This document shows positions 1 to 10,229 of a DNA stretch of 64,000 nt, piece by piece. The stretch covers positions 1,364,001 to 1,428,000 of the forward strand of contig JACKQL020000004.1 of the NCBI GenBank assembly GCA_018296165.2, in the 5' to 3' direction. The notes under the pieces were generated by a model, which ran no database searches, had not been told where the DNA came from, and saw only the letters and a program-made list of their open reading frames with translations. Position 1 is the stretch's first letter, and each line of letters begins with the position of its first letter. Source of the DNA: Termitomyces sp. T153 (taxonomy: Eukaryota > Basidiomycota > Agaricomycetes > Agaricales > Lyophyllaceae). The position numbers and the translations under genes were made by a program.

Positions 1-1102
1 TGCCTGCTGGCACAGCTGACAAGTGGTACAAAATGCATGCACATCTGCAACCACTGTCAGACACCAATACCAACAACAAATGTACTCCATTGTTCTCTAG
101 GCACTAAAATGCCCCATTACATTGTGTGCTTGCTCAAGCACATTAGTCATCAACTTTCAATCATGAGGTATACAAAGTACCTCATGGCCCAAGATGTTGG
201 TAGTCCAGATTAACTTGTCCTGGATGTGGAAGGACTTATAGTCCTTGAGTTGAGTCATGATGCCCACAAAGAGCTTGTCTTTGCTGTATAGAGATTGGAT
301 TTGATGGAGGAATTCCCTATCTGTCCTATCCTGGGGTTGTGGGGACTGGGCCATTCCTAGGAATGGCTTCTTCAAGAGACATATTGATCTTGTCCCCTGC
401 AATATCAGACCCATGTTGAGCATGGGCTGAGTCTCCCTTGCCATCATTACTGGCAGCCAGTATGTGTGCTTCCTCATCACAAATTTTGTGACAATTGTGC
501 ACTTGTCTGCATCCATGGCTAGGTCTGTTGCAGAGAGCACATATCTAATCTAGTTGCACTTGCATTTCCTGTATGTGTGTAGGGGGCAGATCATCCCCCT
601 CTGGGTTGATACAAGCATCTGCATGCATGTAGTCATAGACCTGGTGTATGTCTCATGGAGAGTTGCTCTCAAAGTAGTGGGATAAACAGTCTGCTACCTT
701 AGTCTGCAGGGATCCATCCTTTTTGGGGATGCATAAAAGTGGTGCAGCCTAGTCAGCCACACATGGCTCCCACCAGTTAGCCCACACATAGCAGTCAATT
801 TTATCCCACAATTGCTGCTGAAGTGACTTAGGGCACCTCAGCATGAAGTATGAGTACCGTTTGGACTCATCAATGAGATTTATCTCATGATTTACTTTGT
901 GCCAAGGAGGAAGTTCCTCATTTGTTCCATTGACAATGTCTTGGAACTTGTTGTACCACTGCTGTTGAAGGTGCAGAATATTGCCTGCTGATAGCTTGGA
1001 AGGTTGTAACTTTCCCTCAACTATCTTCAGCAAAGAGCAATGCTCTTTCTTGCTTGACTTTGCTAGTGGTACAGGCTTTGTGTACTTATCATGCAAGGCC
1101 AT
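1..1102 (-). pseudogene. Pol of family A copy A1 with RT and RNase H deleted in frame
   Basis: From 1102 downward the protein shows the conserved lead-in to RT: LPPWHKVNHEINLID, then RCPKSLQQQLWDKI, then the first RT motif CIPKKDGS near 735-712. Instead of the RT palm, the same frame continues directly as QTKVADCLSHYFESNSP, which in the copy at 28952-30971 lies after RNase H. About 1 kb coding for the RT catalytic core and RNase H is therefore gone without a frame change at the junction. The segment 157-540 is the linker before integrase, and 1-156 starts the integrase zinc-binding part. Stops elsewhere show it is a pseudogene. Confidence 0.8.
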
Positions 1103-1624
1103 CAGACAAATTTCTGATTTGTCTGGTATGTTCAGCCAAGCAGGACCATGAGTTGTCCTGCTTATTGCTTCTTTTCATGAGTATTTGAACTTGCTAGGCT
1201 CAGATATTTCATCCTCCATAGCCATTCTATATATTTTGTTCTCAGGGGTTGATCTTCTTACCCCTTCCTGTTGTGTCAGGTCAGCTATGACCTGATTCCA
1301 CTCTTGTGGCATGCATTGGTCATATGCCCATTCCAGGGTAGGCTTTTGGATTGGTCTGTCCCAGATCTTCCTTTCCCTTACCTTTGAAGGGTCAATTCAA
1401 ACCTTCTGGCATACTCTCCCCCCCTCTTGAAGAGTACTCCTTTGATACTCTTCTTTGGATACCACAAGAGATGGGTGATCATTGGGTAGGCTCTCAGTTA
1501 CCCAAAGTTCATCCTCATCCACTACCTCCTCTACAGTGGGCTGCTTGAGTCCACCAGGGAGTCAAGGCTACTTGTTATGCTGCTTCTCCACTGTGTGGAA
1601 GTGTTGTGCATGGCCATTGGCATC
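1103..1624 (-). pseudogene. Family A pol linker between protease and RT, too decayed to assign domains
   Basis: This stretch links the protease remnant to the RT lead-in. It is colinear with 61340-61930 in copy A3 (shared blocks around the AAGAGTACT and TGACCTGATTCCA sequences), which supports it as family A sequence. No motif was recognised and all frames are short. Confidence 0.5.
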
Positions 1625-1964
1625 CTACAGCTCCAATTTGTGAGCTGAAGTCACCCTTCCATCAATGACCACCTGGTCATTTGTGAAATCCAGGAGAACC
1701 TTATGGGTTCTCATGAATGGTGTCCCTACAATCATATTGTAGTGATCAAAATTTGCAACATCTACATAGACATTGCAAATCTTGCCAAGGACCTTCATGG
1801 TAACCCTGGCACCATAGTTTACTATGGAACAACTTCCAATTGTTCCTAGCTGCAGGGTAATGGGGGTGGCCAATAGTGCCACCTGTCAGCCACATGTGCA
1901 AATAAGGGATTGATTCTGGAGGTGGTACCCCCTGAATCCCACAACATCTACACTCTGTGGCCAT
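1625..1964 (-). pseudogene. Retropepsin (aspartic protease) remnant of family A copy A1
   Basis: The frame at 1625-1882 contains the family pattern after the active site: an INYGARVTMK-like strand, then VDVANFDHYNMIVGTPFMR, where the hydrophobic-GTP(F) element matches the second half of retropepsins in basidiomycete Ty3/gypsy polyproteins. The catalytic DSG should lie just upstream, in the part with frame breaks. A parallel remnant lies at about 61930-62300. It lies between Gag and the RT-proximal segment, as expected. Confidence 0.65.
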
Positions 1965-1998
1965 TCACTTCTACCCAAGTGATGAGACATTCTTTGTC

Positions 1999-4561
1999 TC
2001 ATGCTGGCAGCACTGGGAATTCTATAGCATCATTGGATGCCACAAGCTGCACTTTTCTCATGCAAACCTTGTTACTAGGTTCTTTCTCCCTTTGTTTGCC
2101 AACAAGAACCTCTGTGAGGGCAAATAGTCCCTCACTATCACTACCACAAGTATAGTACTCATTGCTGTATGGTTCCAATCTAATGTACTCCTCACCATGC
2201 TCCTGAGTCCCATCAGACTCAAATGCCTTGTTGGCATCAGCCTCAGCAGGCTCTTTCTCCTGCTCATCATCAGCTTCCCCCACATCTGATGGTGCAGCTG
2301 TATGAGCTGCCCACACAAATACCTGGGGAGCTTGTTTAGCTGGCTCCCTGCATTTGTGTGCAAAGTGCCCAACCCTCCTGCACTTATAGCAGTTCACAGA
2401 CTGCCTGGCATCATTGCTGGATTGGCCAGATGCTATGGCCACAATATTTTTCTCTGCAGCAAGATGTTTTCTCACTGCCTGCACTGCAGCCACAGGTCAG
2501 GAGGGCCCCAAGCCCAGACCAACTCTTAGTATCAATGGTCTCGAGGCCATGCATATAGCTGGCCTCTTTGCTGACTGCCTGGGCCCTATTGACATGTATG
2601 ACATGTCATAGGTACCATTTCAGTGCACTTGCAGCTAGGAAGTCTATTAAGATTAGAACTTTCTCATGATTGTGCCCATTCCCACCATACTGAGCTACAG
2701 CATAGAATATGCAAATGCTCATCAGCCAGTCTTCAAGTTTGCTGAACTTAGCAGACCTTGCATAGGGAGTGATTGTTTTTGAAGGATCACTCCACCTGGG
2801 CTTGAGTCCTTCTGGTATAGCCTGTCATACTGCAAGCAATTGTTCCATCACTGCCCTCAGACAATTGTGCATCATCTGGCAGTGATATTTGTGGGCTTTC
2901 TCCACTCCTGGAGTTGCAAAGCATCCATGATGTTGTGGTGGCATTGAGAACTGCTATGGCTGTCTCTCTAGGAGAACTGTAGTCCTTCTCCTTCCAGCTC
3001 TGCATCCCACACCATCATACTCACCAAAAGGGCCTTTATCTGGTCCTCTTGGATCTGGTGGACCTCCTCCTGGGAGTGGCAGTGGTCCATGACCAGGACA
3101 AGGTGGTCCTCTTCCTAGACCTCCACCTCCTCCACCTCCTTCTCCCAGACCTTGGGATCTACAGTGTGGCATAGATGGAGGGGACAACACAGGATCACTC
3201 TCTGGTGATCCCCATCCTGAGTCTCCTCTGCTCACAAGTCTTTCCCCAGAGCCCTGTGTTTCTCTGGGAGTCTGTGGGGCTCTGACCAGTCCCAGCATGT
3301 CCATTTCTGAGAGGGGAGTGAGAATCATGCTCCTCCCTCTTAATTGGCCTGGTTTGTTCTGGTGGAACATACCCTTCAGGCCATGCATCATAGGCAGTAT
3401 TCCCTTAAAAACATCACCCCTTGATCATCCATGTAGGACTGTCCAAAGTCCTCCATGTCCCTATTGCAAAATTGCTGTAGAGCAATTCAATCTTCCCACA
3501 TCAGTGCTCTCCATGTAGACCCACCAGGTCTACACTGCTCCACTGGTTGCTCTACCATGATCACTGACCCTGCATCAGTAGATGCTAAGTCCAGTGCTAC
3601 AATCATGCCTAATGTGGCCCATTGTTGATGGTCCACCACAGCCTGTCTAGCTACATAATCATGCAGTGTTTTGTCAGGCTGTTGTGGTGCTTGCAACAGA
3701 GTCAACACTTCATTGACTGGGAACAGAGGGGGCACATAAGCTCCCTCAATATACAGAGATAGCATCACAGATGATGTCTGCAACCCCCACAGCTTCTTGC
3801 ACTGGAGGTAATCCATTACCTCTTGTGCTAAAAACAGCATGTAAATGTCTATATATTTCATTGGATCAGTTGGGATAATATTGTCTCCCAACAATCTTTG
3901 GATTGCAATGTGCTTAGCTACTCTTGCAGCTAAACATTGCTGAGTTGAGGTCTTAGGAACCTCAAACATGACTCTGCCAGAGTGCCATCACCCTTTGGCC
4001 AAGGATGTTGGCTGGATGAGCCTCACCATTCATATCAGAGGTGTCTCCAACATCCTCTGGTATTGTCTTGATGAATGCAGCTGGGGTTGCTGATTGCATA
4101 CCCAGCACTGGCCCAGCTTATGATCTTACAGATGCACAAGCCCTGTATGGAGAGTCTTCTCCACTCCTCAGCAATGTTCCCACCATTGAGGAGTCAATCT
4201 GACCTCCCACAGCAATTGGGAAGGATTGGAGTCCTTCCAGCCTCAGCACTGTGGGCACATACAAAGGGGTTTTCCCCTTGTCTGCCAACACCACTGTGCC
4301 TCCTGGCTCTGCTGTTGGATACAGTCAAGTAGAGGGCCCCTGCAAGCCCTCTGCTGAAATGCCCTCCCAACTACCTGCAGGTGGTTGTACCAGAGTGACT
4401 GCTGGCAGTCTTCCTGGCATCACAGCACTCTCCCTGCCCCTATCATGGTGTGAAGTGGCAAATTCTGATGTCCCATGTGGAGCAATCTTCAATGCTCCAT
4501 CAAAGTCTGTCTCAGACCTAGGCCCAAGCACCTGACCTTCCATGGTCACCACTGTGCCCAT
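1999..4561 (-). pseudogene. Gag of family A copy A1 (capsid region plus CCHC zinc knuckle), broken
   Basis: Gag is the structural polyprotein of the retrotransposon particle. The start is the ATG at 4561 (protein begins MGTVVTMEGQ); the same start is seen at 14384 in another copy (MGTIVTMEGQ). Frame-shifted segments follow: 3487-3969 has a helical capsid-like region (LAARVAKHIAIQ, FLAQEVMDYLQ) that recurs on the plus strand at 58337-58718; 2787-3391 is Pro/Gly rich; 1999-2493 has a canonical CX2CX4HX4C nucleocapsid knuckle (CYKCRRVGHFAHKC) followed by an acidic tail. At least three frame changes make it non-functional. Identification as Gag rests on the knuckle and on its position upstream of protease. 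Confidence 0.8.
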
Positions 4562-4682
4562 TGTGGAAGGTGCACATCAAAAATTTTAACATGCTGATCA
4601 TATCTAGTAGTGGTGAACTTCTTTTACAGAAGTTCAAGTCTCCAATTTGCAAACAAGTTATTGCTTGTTTGACTTAAAAAAA

Positions 4683-4888
4683 TGTCATGTTTCTGTTATG
4701 GGTCATGCAGCTTATAGTTCACACAATGTAAGTCAAAACCAGTTGATAGTTCTGTCTACAAAGTATTAAGGTGCTGCCTTACATAAGTAATAGTATAATA
4801 CTTCTAGGGATAGTGTCATGTGATGCTATCAGTGTAATTGAATAATAATATGTAATATATGTATGCATGTAATGGGTGCTCCATTACA
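4683..4888 (-). repeat. 5' LTR of family A copy A1
   Basis: A 206-bp segment, starting TGTAATGG and ending ATGACA on the minus strand. It matches the LTRs at 30972-31190 and 7072-7180 plus 14180-14263 in shared blocks such as the AAGGTGCTGCCTTA stretch and the near-palindromic GTGATGCTA core. It precedes the gag leader directly. Boundaries are inferred from the TG..CA ends and comparison by eye. Confidence 0.65.
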
Positions 4889-5050
4889 GTCCATCTGTAA
4901 TTGAGATCTGTAAAGCAGTTCTAGTAGACACAAGAAGCCATCACAGAACCATTTCCACTGCTGGAGTGTCTTATCATCCATTGCAAACCTGGTGGAAATG
5001 ACCATTCCAATGATTGGCCACTCCACAGATGTTCTGGGGAAATATGGTTA
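4889..5050. repeat. Dispersed AT-rich repeat (also near 46525-46740 and 58010-58140)
   Basis: Shares word blocks such as CATCTGTAAT, CCATTTCCACTG and CACAGA..GATGGCTTC with two other places in the window, in both orientations. There is no coding potential. The class of repeat is not recognised; it touches the outer end of the family A LTR. Confidence 0.45.
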
Positions 5051-5052
5051 TG

Positions 5053-6010
5053 GTGACAGTATCATGGCTTAGTTGTTCTTCTCTCTGTCAGGATGAGGGT
5101 TTGACTCCTTTATCTGACAATTGACTAACCAATGTGTAGGCTCATGCTGAAGTAAAATACCCTCATGGTTTGAGTATGCAAGCTGGCTATCTGCTGAAAT
5201 CTTTATCATTCTGGAATCAACATTGCTCCACAGACCCAATTCACTTGATTGATATATCAGGCAGGTGGCTTAATGGGTACAAACATTAGGCATTTGCCAA
5301 TGTCATCAGCCTCATACACACAGGTTGAGGGTTCAAATTCCTGGCTTGACATGTCTGTAGCTTTAGAAGCATTTTTTAGTCATCATTGGATTGTCCACTG
5401 TTTGCTCCAACAAACACTTGCAGCTGGCTCAAGATTTCACACTATCATGGCTGAAGAGTCAGCATTGGCCATCATGTGGCAATCCATCCATCAGGTTGAG
5501 TGTTCAAATCCCTTGCTTGACATGTCTGTAGATTTGCAAGCTTTTTAGTCATCAATTCAATTGGCCACTGTTTGCTCCAACAAATGCTTGTAGCCAGAGC
5601 CTAACAATTCAAGCCACAATGGTTCAGTGGTCTGGACTGTCCCTTATGTAACATCCAATCTGTCAGGCCTAGAGTTTGACTCCCTTACTTGACATATCAA
5701 TTTGCAATGATTTTTGTTATTTGCCCATTGTGGTGTAGCTTGGATTGTTTTGTGACTCCTGCTGGAGCAAAGCTTTTCCCTGGTGGTCCAGTATACACCT
5801 ATTTCTGCCAGCAGCAGGTGGGATTCTGGTGGGCCTATTTTCCACACCATTTCTGCTGGAAGTGGCCTTCCAGCAGTGGCAAGAAATCTCAGCTATTCCA
5901 CATTTGACTATAATTGGATGTGGCTTCATAGCTTAAAGGTTTGAAGTGTTCACATTTGATGTGGTCAATCAAGTGTTGGTTTCAAATCCCTTACTTGACA
6001 TATGTCTTTC
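5053..6010 (+). repeat. Cluster of five tRNA-derived SINE-like units
   Basis: Five successive units carry pol III promoter-like boxes. A-box-like sequences: TGGCTTAGTTGTT at 5065, TGGCTTAATGGGT at 5266, TGGTTCAGTGGTCTGG at about 5620, TAGCTTAAAGGTT at 5929. B-box-like sequences: GGTTTGACTCC at 5098, GGTTCAAATTCC at 5330, TGTTCAAATCCC at 5501, AGTTTGACTCCC at about 5673, GGTTTCAAATCCC at 5978. Each B box is followed by a shared tail of the type CTTRCTTGACAT. Spacing between A and B boxes is tRNA-like to slightly long. There are no acceptor stems, so these are not tRNA genes. Confidence 0.6.
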
Positions 6011-6340
6011 ACAAGAGTTGTTTTTTTCTTCCATACCACTTCATTCAACTTTCTTTGTGCTTGTTTTCACACTGATCTATGGCTTAATGACTTCAAATGT
6101 CAGGTAGCTTGAATTGTTTTGTGATTCCTGTGGGTGTGAAGTCTGGTGGTCTGGTGTACACCTATTTCTGCTGGCAGCAGCCTTCCAGCAGTGGGTGGGA
6201 ATCTGGTGGGCCTATTTCCACACCCATTTCTGCTGGGAGCAGCCTTGCAGCAGTGGCTGGGAATCTGGGGTGCTGATTTTCCCTGGCACCTTGGTGTACT
6301 CTCATTTCTGCCATCAGCAGTGTTCTGACTGCAGCTTCTG
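5736..6340. repeat. Imperfect duplicated segment rich in TTTCTGCTGG..CCAGCAGTGG units
   Basis: The blocks at 5745-5890 and 6113-6320 are diverged copies: TTGTTTTGTGA, GGTGGTC..TACACCTATTTCTGC, and repeats of CCTATTT(C)CACACC. Inside each, GCAGCAG/CCAGCAGTGG units recur about every 60-70 bp. No gene is recognised; it probably belongs to the SINE-like cluster or its tail. Confidence 0.5.
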
Positions 6341-6381
6341 TTTGGCATCTTTTCTCTTGCATATATTTACAGTCACTTTAT

Positions 6382-6888
6382 TTACACCAAAGAGCTCCAC
6401 TCTCCACCCTCTGTGAGTTCTGGCAACTCTTCCAAATCCAAGAAGAAAGCATTATTCCTTATAAACTCAAAGTCAAGTGGTGTATATGGACCCTCTGAAC
6501 AGTTTGCCACAACACTTGATGTTGTGCTCAATGAAGTTGAAGTTTCTGAAAGAACATCAGAAATGTCAGCAAAGTTGGCTGGAGTGAAGGGGCCAACAGG
6601 CCTACATCTTCCATGATCTCTTGCTTGCCAGAAAGCTTGTTCTGGCAGAAACAATTATGTCTTCCAAGTAAATGATGCACATTGACTCATGTTGCTGGTA
6701 CAGCATGTAGAGGGAGTACCAGATGAAATTTTGTCATCTGGTGCAGTCAATTGTGCCAGTCTTGTTTTGATATCTGTTACAGAGTCACTATCCAACTGGT
6801 GCAAGTCCCTATCTGATAGATGTGAATTGCTATCCATAATGAGTAGAGATGGTGCAGAATCACTATCTATGATGGAATCTGGTGACAT
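6382..6888 (-). pseudogene. Unknown ORF remnant, two in-frame segments separated by one TAA
   Basis: Minus-strand frame from ATG 6888 gives an Asp/Ser-rich segment (SDSAPS, DRDLHQLDSDSV), then one stop at about 6655, then a further 90 codons in the same frame with LDFEFIRNN and LDLEELPELTEGGEW. Without the stop the frame would be about 168 residues. I do not recognise the family. It is acidic and polar with no membrane segment, and lies between SINE-like repeats and a gag-like fragment, so a transposon origin is likely but unproven. Confidence 0.3.
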
Positions 6889-6899
6889 TCCTAGTGGAG

Positions 6900-7071
6900 T
6901 GATGAGGCCCTAGTCCCACCCCACCTTCCATGCTGTGTTGAGGACCACTGGTCCTGGGAGGAGGTGGTCAAAGACCTGGACAAGGAGGATTACAGCCCTC
7001 CCCAAGAGACAACCACAGAGGTTTTCAATGACTCTGCAACTGTAACAGAGTGCCCATTATTTGCCCAACTA
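6900..7071 (+). pseudogene. Short gag-like proline-rich fragment
   Basis: Shares the block CATGCTGTGTTGAG(T/G)ACCAC followed by GACCTGGACA(A/G)GG with 59180-59240, which lies in the plus-strand gag remnant of family A. Nothing more can be assigned. It directly precedes the family A LTR start near 7072. Confidence 0.35.
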
Positions 7072-7180
7072 TGAACATTACACATTATGTGTTCTATAAT
7101 TATATTGTTATTATCAGGTAGCATCACATGATGCTACCCAATACATACTATTTCTGTAATTATGTAAGGCAGCACCTTAC
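7072..7180 (+). repeat. Left part of a plus-strand family A LTR, split by a family B insertion
   Basis: The sequence TATGTAAGGCAGCACCTTAC at 7161-7180 continues, across the inserted element, into CTTACTTCATAC at 14175. The joined order matches the minus strand of the LTRs at 4683-4888 and 30972-31190. A 10-bp perfect inverted repeat, GGTAGCATCA and TGATGCTACC with a 2-bp spacer, lies at 7117-7138. The outer boundary near 7072 is approximate. Confidence 0.65.
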
Positions 7181-8385
7181 TGTCAGGTCCTGCTGATGAT
7201 GGGAGCTCAGCTACACTGGCAAATCCTTACTAGGCAGACGTGATTCCCTGCACAGCTTAACTGGGCACTCAGAGGAGTCCTAAACATAGGGGACTTGCAA
7301 GAATAAGTGAGGGGAAGTGATCCGAGCAAGTCCGGGGTGGTCTGGAGAAGTCTAAGATGGCTTGCAGGGAAAGGGACAAGCTTGATGGAGTGTCAGGTAC
7401 AAGTCTGGAAGCAAGTACTGTGGGTGCGGAGAAAGCAGAGGCTACATGAGTGATGGGAGTGGAGCCAGAGCTTGATAAAGGATCAATGGAAGTTGATGGG
7501 GTTTGGAGCTGAGCTGGTTAGTGAGGTCTGGAGTTGTTTCAAAGAGTGTGGGTTGATTGTAATCATAAGAGTGGAGTTTGTGGGAGCATTACTTGCAATT
7601 GTAAGCACAGGGTTTGTAAAAGCATTAAGGTTGGAGAAAACTTGAGTACAATGGAAGGAGATGGATCAAACGAGACAAGACAGAGTTAAATGGAACAAGA
7701 CAGAGTCAAGACAAGATTGAAATGAAAACAATAATAGATTGAGACAGAGATATGAAATGACAATGAGAATGATGACAGAATAGAGACAAGATAAGACTGG
7801 GAGACTGAGAGAAGACTGGGAGACTGAGAGTAAGGAATATGGAATATGAGACATAAAACATGAGAAGGAGACAATCAGAAACACATCAGGTAAGGCAATA
7901 TCAAGACTAGAGTATGAGGAGCGACTCTATGACTTATATACTGACTACTGGGGAGCTCTGGGGGACATTGGCTGTGGCAGCGGGGCTTGGCAGAGCTCAG
8001 CGGAGTCAATGGGTGTTGGTTGTGATTAAGGGGCAGGCCACATTGATATGTTGATGGGATCAGTTGGGAATGTGGGCTGTTCTGAGGTTGTTGTGATACT
8101 CCAGAGTGAGTTAGAGGAACCAGAGTGCTGAGTTGATGATGTGTGATGGAGTTAGGAACAGCAGGGAATGGTTTCAGGAGCTCAGGAGATCCAGGAGAAG
8201 TGTTGGAGGCTGTGGAGAAGACGTTGGAGTTGTCCAGGGGACTGTTGGAGTTAGCTGAGGATGCATTAGAGTTAGCCAGAGTAGGTGCAGAGCATTGGGG
8301 AAGTTTGACAGGGCATTGGGGGAGGCTCCAGAGGAGCAGGCAGGTTGGGAATGATGTGCAGAGGCCCAGGAAATGGGTCATGACA
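7181..8385 (-). repeat. 3' LTR of decayed family B copy B0
   Basis: 1,205 bp, TGTCAGGT..ATGACA on the plus strand, reverse in element sense. It keeps, in reverse complement, the TATATAAG box (about 7934-7942), the AATATCAAGACT block used for self-priming in intact copies (about 7898), and a short tandem repeat of the type AAGACTGGGAGACTGAGAG near 7793-7831 that corresponds to the CAGTCTCCCGGTCTTATCT array of intact LTRs. Confidence 0.85.
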
Positions 8386-8397
8386 TCACCCCCCTTC
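8386..8397 (-). other. Polypurine tract of family B copy B0
   Basis: TCACCCCCCTTC on the plus strand is GAAGGGGGGTGA in element sense, directly next to the LTR start, matching AAAGGGGGGTGA in the intact copies. It primes plus-strand DNA synthesis in LTR elements. Confidence 0.8.
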
Positions 8398-8606
8398 CAG
8401 CATTGAGACCCTTGAGATGTGGAGCACAGGTCAGGGATCGAGAAGGGGGGGGTGTGGGAGTCAAAGCCAAGTAATATTGATCAGTCCACAGCAAGTGATG
8501 GCAGCATGGGAAATGAAGTCAAAGCATGGCTGCCATTCATCAGGGGGTTCTTACCAATTGATTAAAAGGCTTGGACATACCCCAGGGTTCTCCAAAAGTT
8601 TCTTCC

Positions 8607-10229
8607 ATGTCTTCCTCCACTTACTCAGCTGCTTCCTCTGCCCTATTATTCTCAGATGTGGATGATGTGGTAGTATATGACAGTGAGGGGGAGGAGTTCA
8701 AGTGTTGGCACCAAGTCAGCGCCATGTATTGGAGTCATAAGTAATGTTGACTTGCTTTTTTGGAGCAGCTGACAGAGTTTTGCAGAGTTGTCCATGGCAG
8801 TGGTAGGTTCCTCAGGGGGTTCCACTCAAGAGAGGAGCTTGGGGTGGGCTAAAGCCCATCCCATAGGGTCCAGCTTGGCAGCAGGGGTCATGGAAGAGGT
8901 CCTGCAGTTGCAGCAAATTCCACAGGTGGAGGTGATGGCAGAGGTATTTGCAAGAGCATTGGAGTGAGTGCAGAGTCCCCCAACATTAGAGTGGTGTCAG
9001 AATGAGGCTTCAGTGAGTTTTTAATTTCTTCTTGCCATGTTTACTGATCAGTTGCTTTAGTGTACTCTGTGCACTCAGTGGGGCAAGCCTTGTGAGTTTG
9101 ACAAGCCCTCTGCAGGCTCACGTTGTGACACTTCAGTTTGCCTTCTGTGCCATGCGAGGCATGAGAAATGTTTGATTTTGTTGGAGTGGTGGGCAGCATG
9201 CATTGCTGTAGAGCAGGGGTGGGATGAGGGGTGGGTGCAGGGGCAGCTGGGCAAGGCACAAAAGGCCAGGGTGTCAGAGCAGGGGTTGGAGGAGGAGAGC
9301 ATAGGGTGGCTGGCAGGACCCCCATGGGGTGGGCGGAGAGAGAGGGTGCTGGTGGCAGCAGGCAAGGGGAAATATAGGCCCTCTCCATTGTTGGAGATGG
9401 GGCCCAGCAAGAGGTTGCAGGAGCAAGAGGCAATGGTGGGGCCTCTAGGGCCTCACATCTACTCCCCTACCTCAGATACACCACTGGGACAGGATTCAAG
9501 CTCTCCAGAGCTTATGCCTTCAATCATGGAGGTCTTCCTTTGTAGGCAGGTGGAGGCTCTAATGGTGGCATTGATGGCATGGGAGGGAGAGCTGTGGAGG
9601 GCAAGGAAGGACCATGATGCCACTCAGAGGGAGAAGGAGGCATTGCAGCGGAAGGAGGCATTGCAGTGGGAGCAGGATACCTCGGTGTGAGTGGCCATGA
9701 AGTGGGTGCTGGAGGTGCAGGGCTTGCAGAAGCATTTGATGCAGATGGAGGTGCATCCTATAGGGGAAGTGGAGGGATGGTGGGCCCTGCTGGAAGGGGG
9801 GTCATCATAGGCAGAGGTGGAGGTGGCAAGGTGGAGGGAGGAGTGGTTGGCCAACAAGGCTGCCTTGGGACAGGTGGGGGTTCTCCATAAGTATCCTCAT
9901 TGCTTTCTAACCTCTACTAACAACTTTTTGGATAGGTTGAGTTTGAGAGCATCAGGTCCTCCTGAATGGGGCCTCCACCACATTTGCATCGATCTAGGAT
10001 GGTCTGGCACAGATGCCCATGGACTATCCTCTGGAGTTGGAGCAGGGGGTAGTGAGGATGGGGCAGCTGCTGGCAGGGCATTGGTGGCACAATGCAGTGG
10101 CCCCAGGGTCATAGTGGAAGGTGGCAGTGGACACAGGGGAGGCTTTGCCAGGGCTTGCAGAGGTTCTGGCTGTGGTGAGAGCCCAAATGGAGATCGATTT
10201 AGGGATTGGGGCGGTGGGAGTTCCAGAGG
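8607..10229 (+). pseudogene. Decayed copy of the family B antisense gene
   Basis: The frame starting at ATG 8607 gives MSSSTYSAASS..DVDDVVVYDSEGEEF, matching exon 1 of the intact gene (MSSPSVPVVSPADLDEVVVYDSGGEEF). Exon 1 ends GGAGTC before ATAAGT, where intact copies have GTAAGT. Exon 2 resumes after TTTTGCAG with AGTTGTCC near 8797 and keeps the coiled coil (PSIMEVFLCRQVEALM..WRARKDHDATQREKEAL). Exon 2 ends near 9888 before ATAAGTATCC. The intron ends TTTTTGGATAG with a CTACTAAC branch-like site; exon 3 starts at about 9936. Both donors have lost the first G by what looks like CpG decay. Intron sequences differ strongly from intact copies while flanking exons remain alignable. The end is approximate. 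Confidence 0.7.

Larger units (their letters stand above)
1..4888 (-). mobile_element. Ty3/gypsy chromovirus family A, copy A1, decayed, runs off the left edge
   Basis: Reading the minus strand from 4888, the order is 5' LTR, leader, gag start (ATG at 4561), gag with zinc knuckle, retropepsin remnant, an RT-proximal segment and the pol segment before integrase. That is the Ty3/gypsy order. All frames carry stops and frameshifts, and CpG is rare while TpG/CpA is common, so the copy is old. RT and RNase H are missing through a deletion near position 705. The 3' half lies outside the window. Other family A pieces are at 14264-14590, 21330-22822, 28952-34835 and 58337-62340. Confidence 0.85.

Noticed and set aside
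9172..9690. 172-aa ORF as an independent gene
   Set aside because: It is part of exon 2 of the decayed family B antisense gene.
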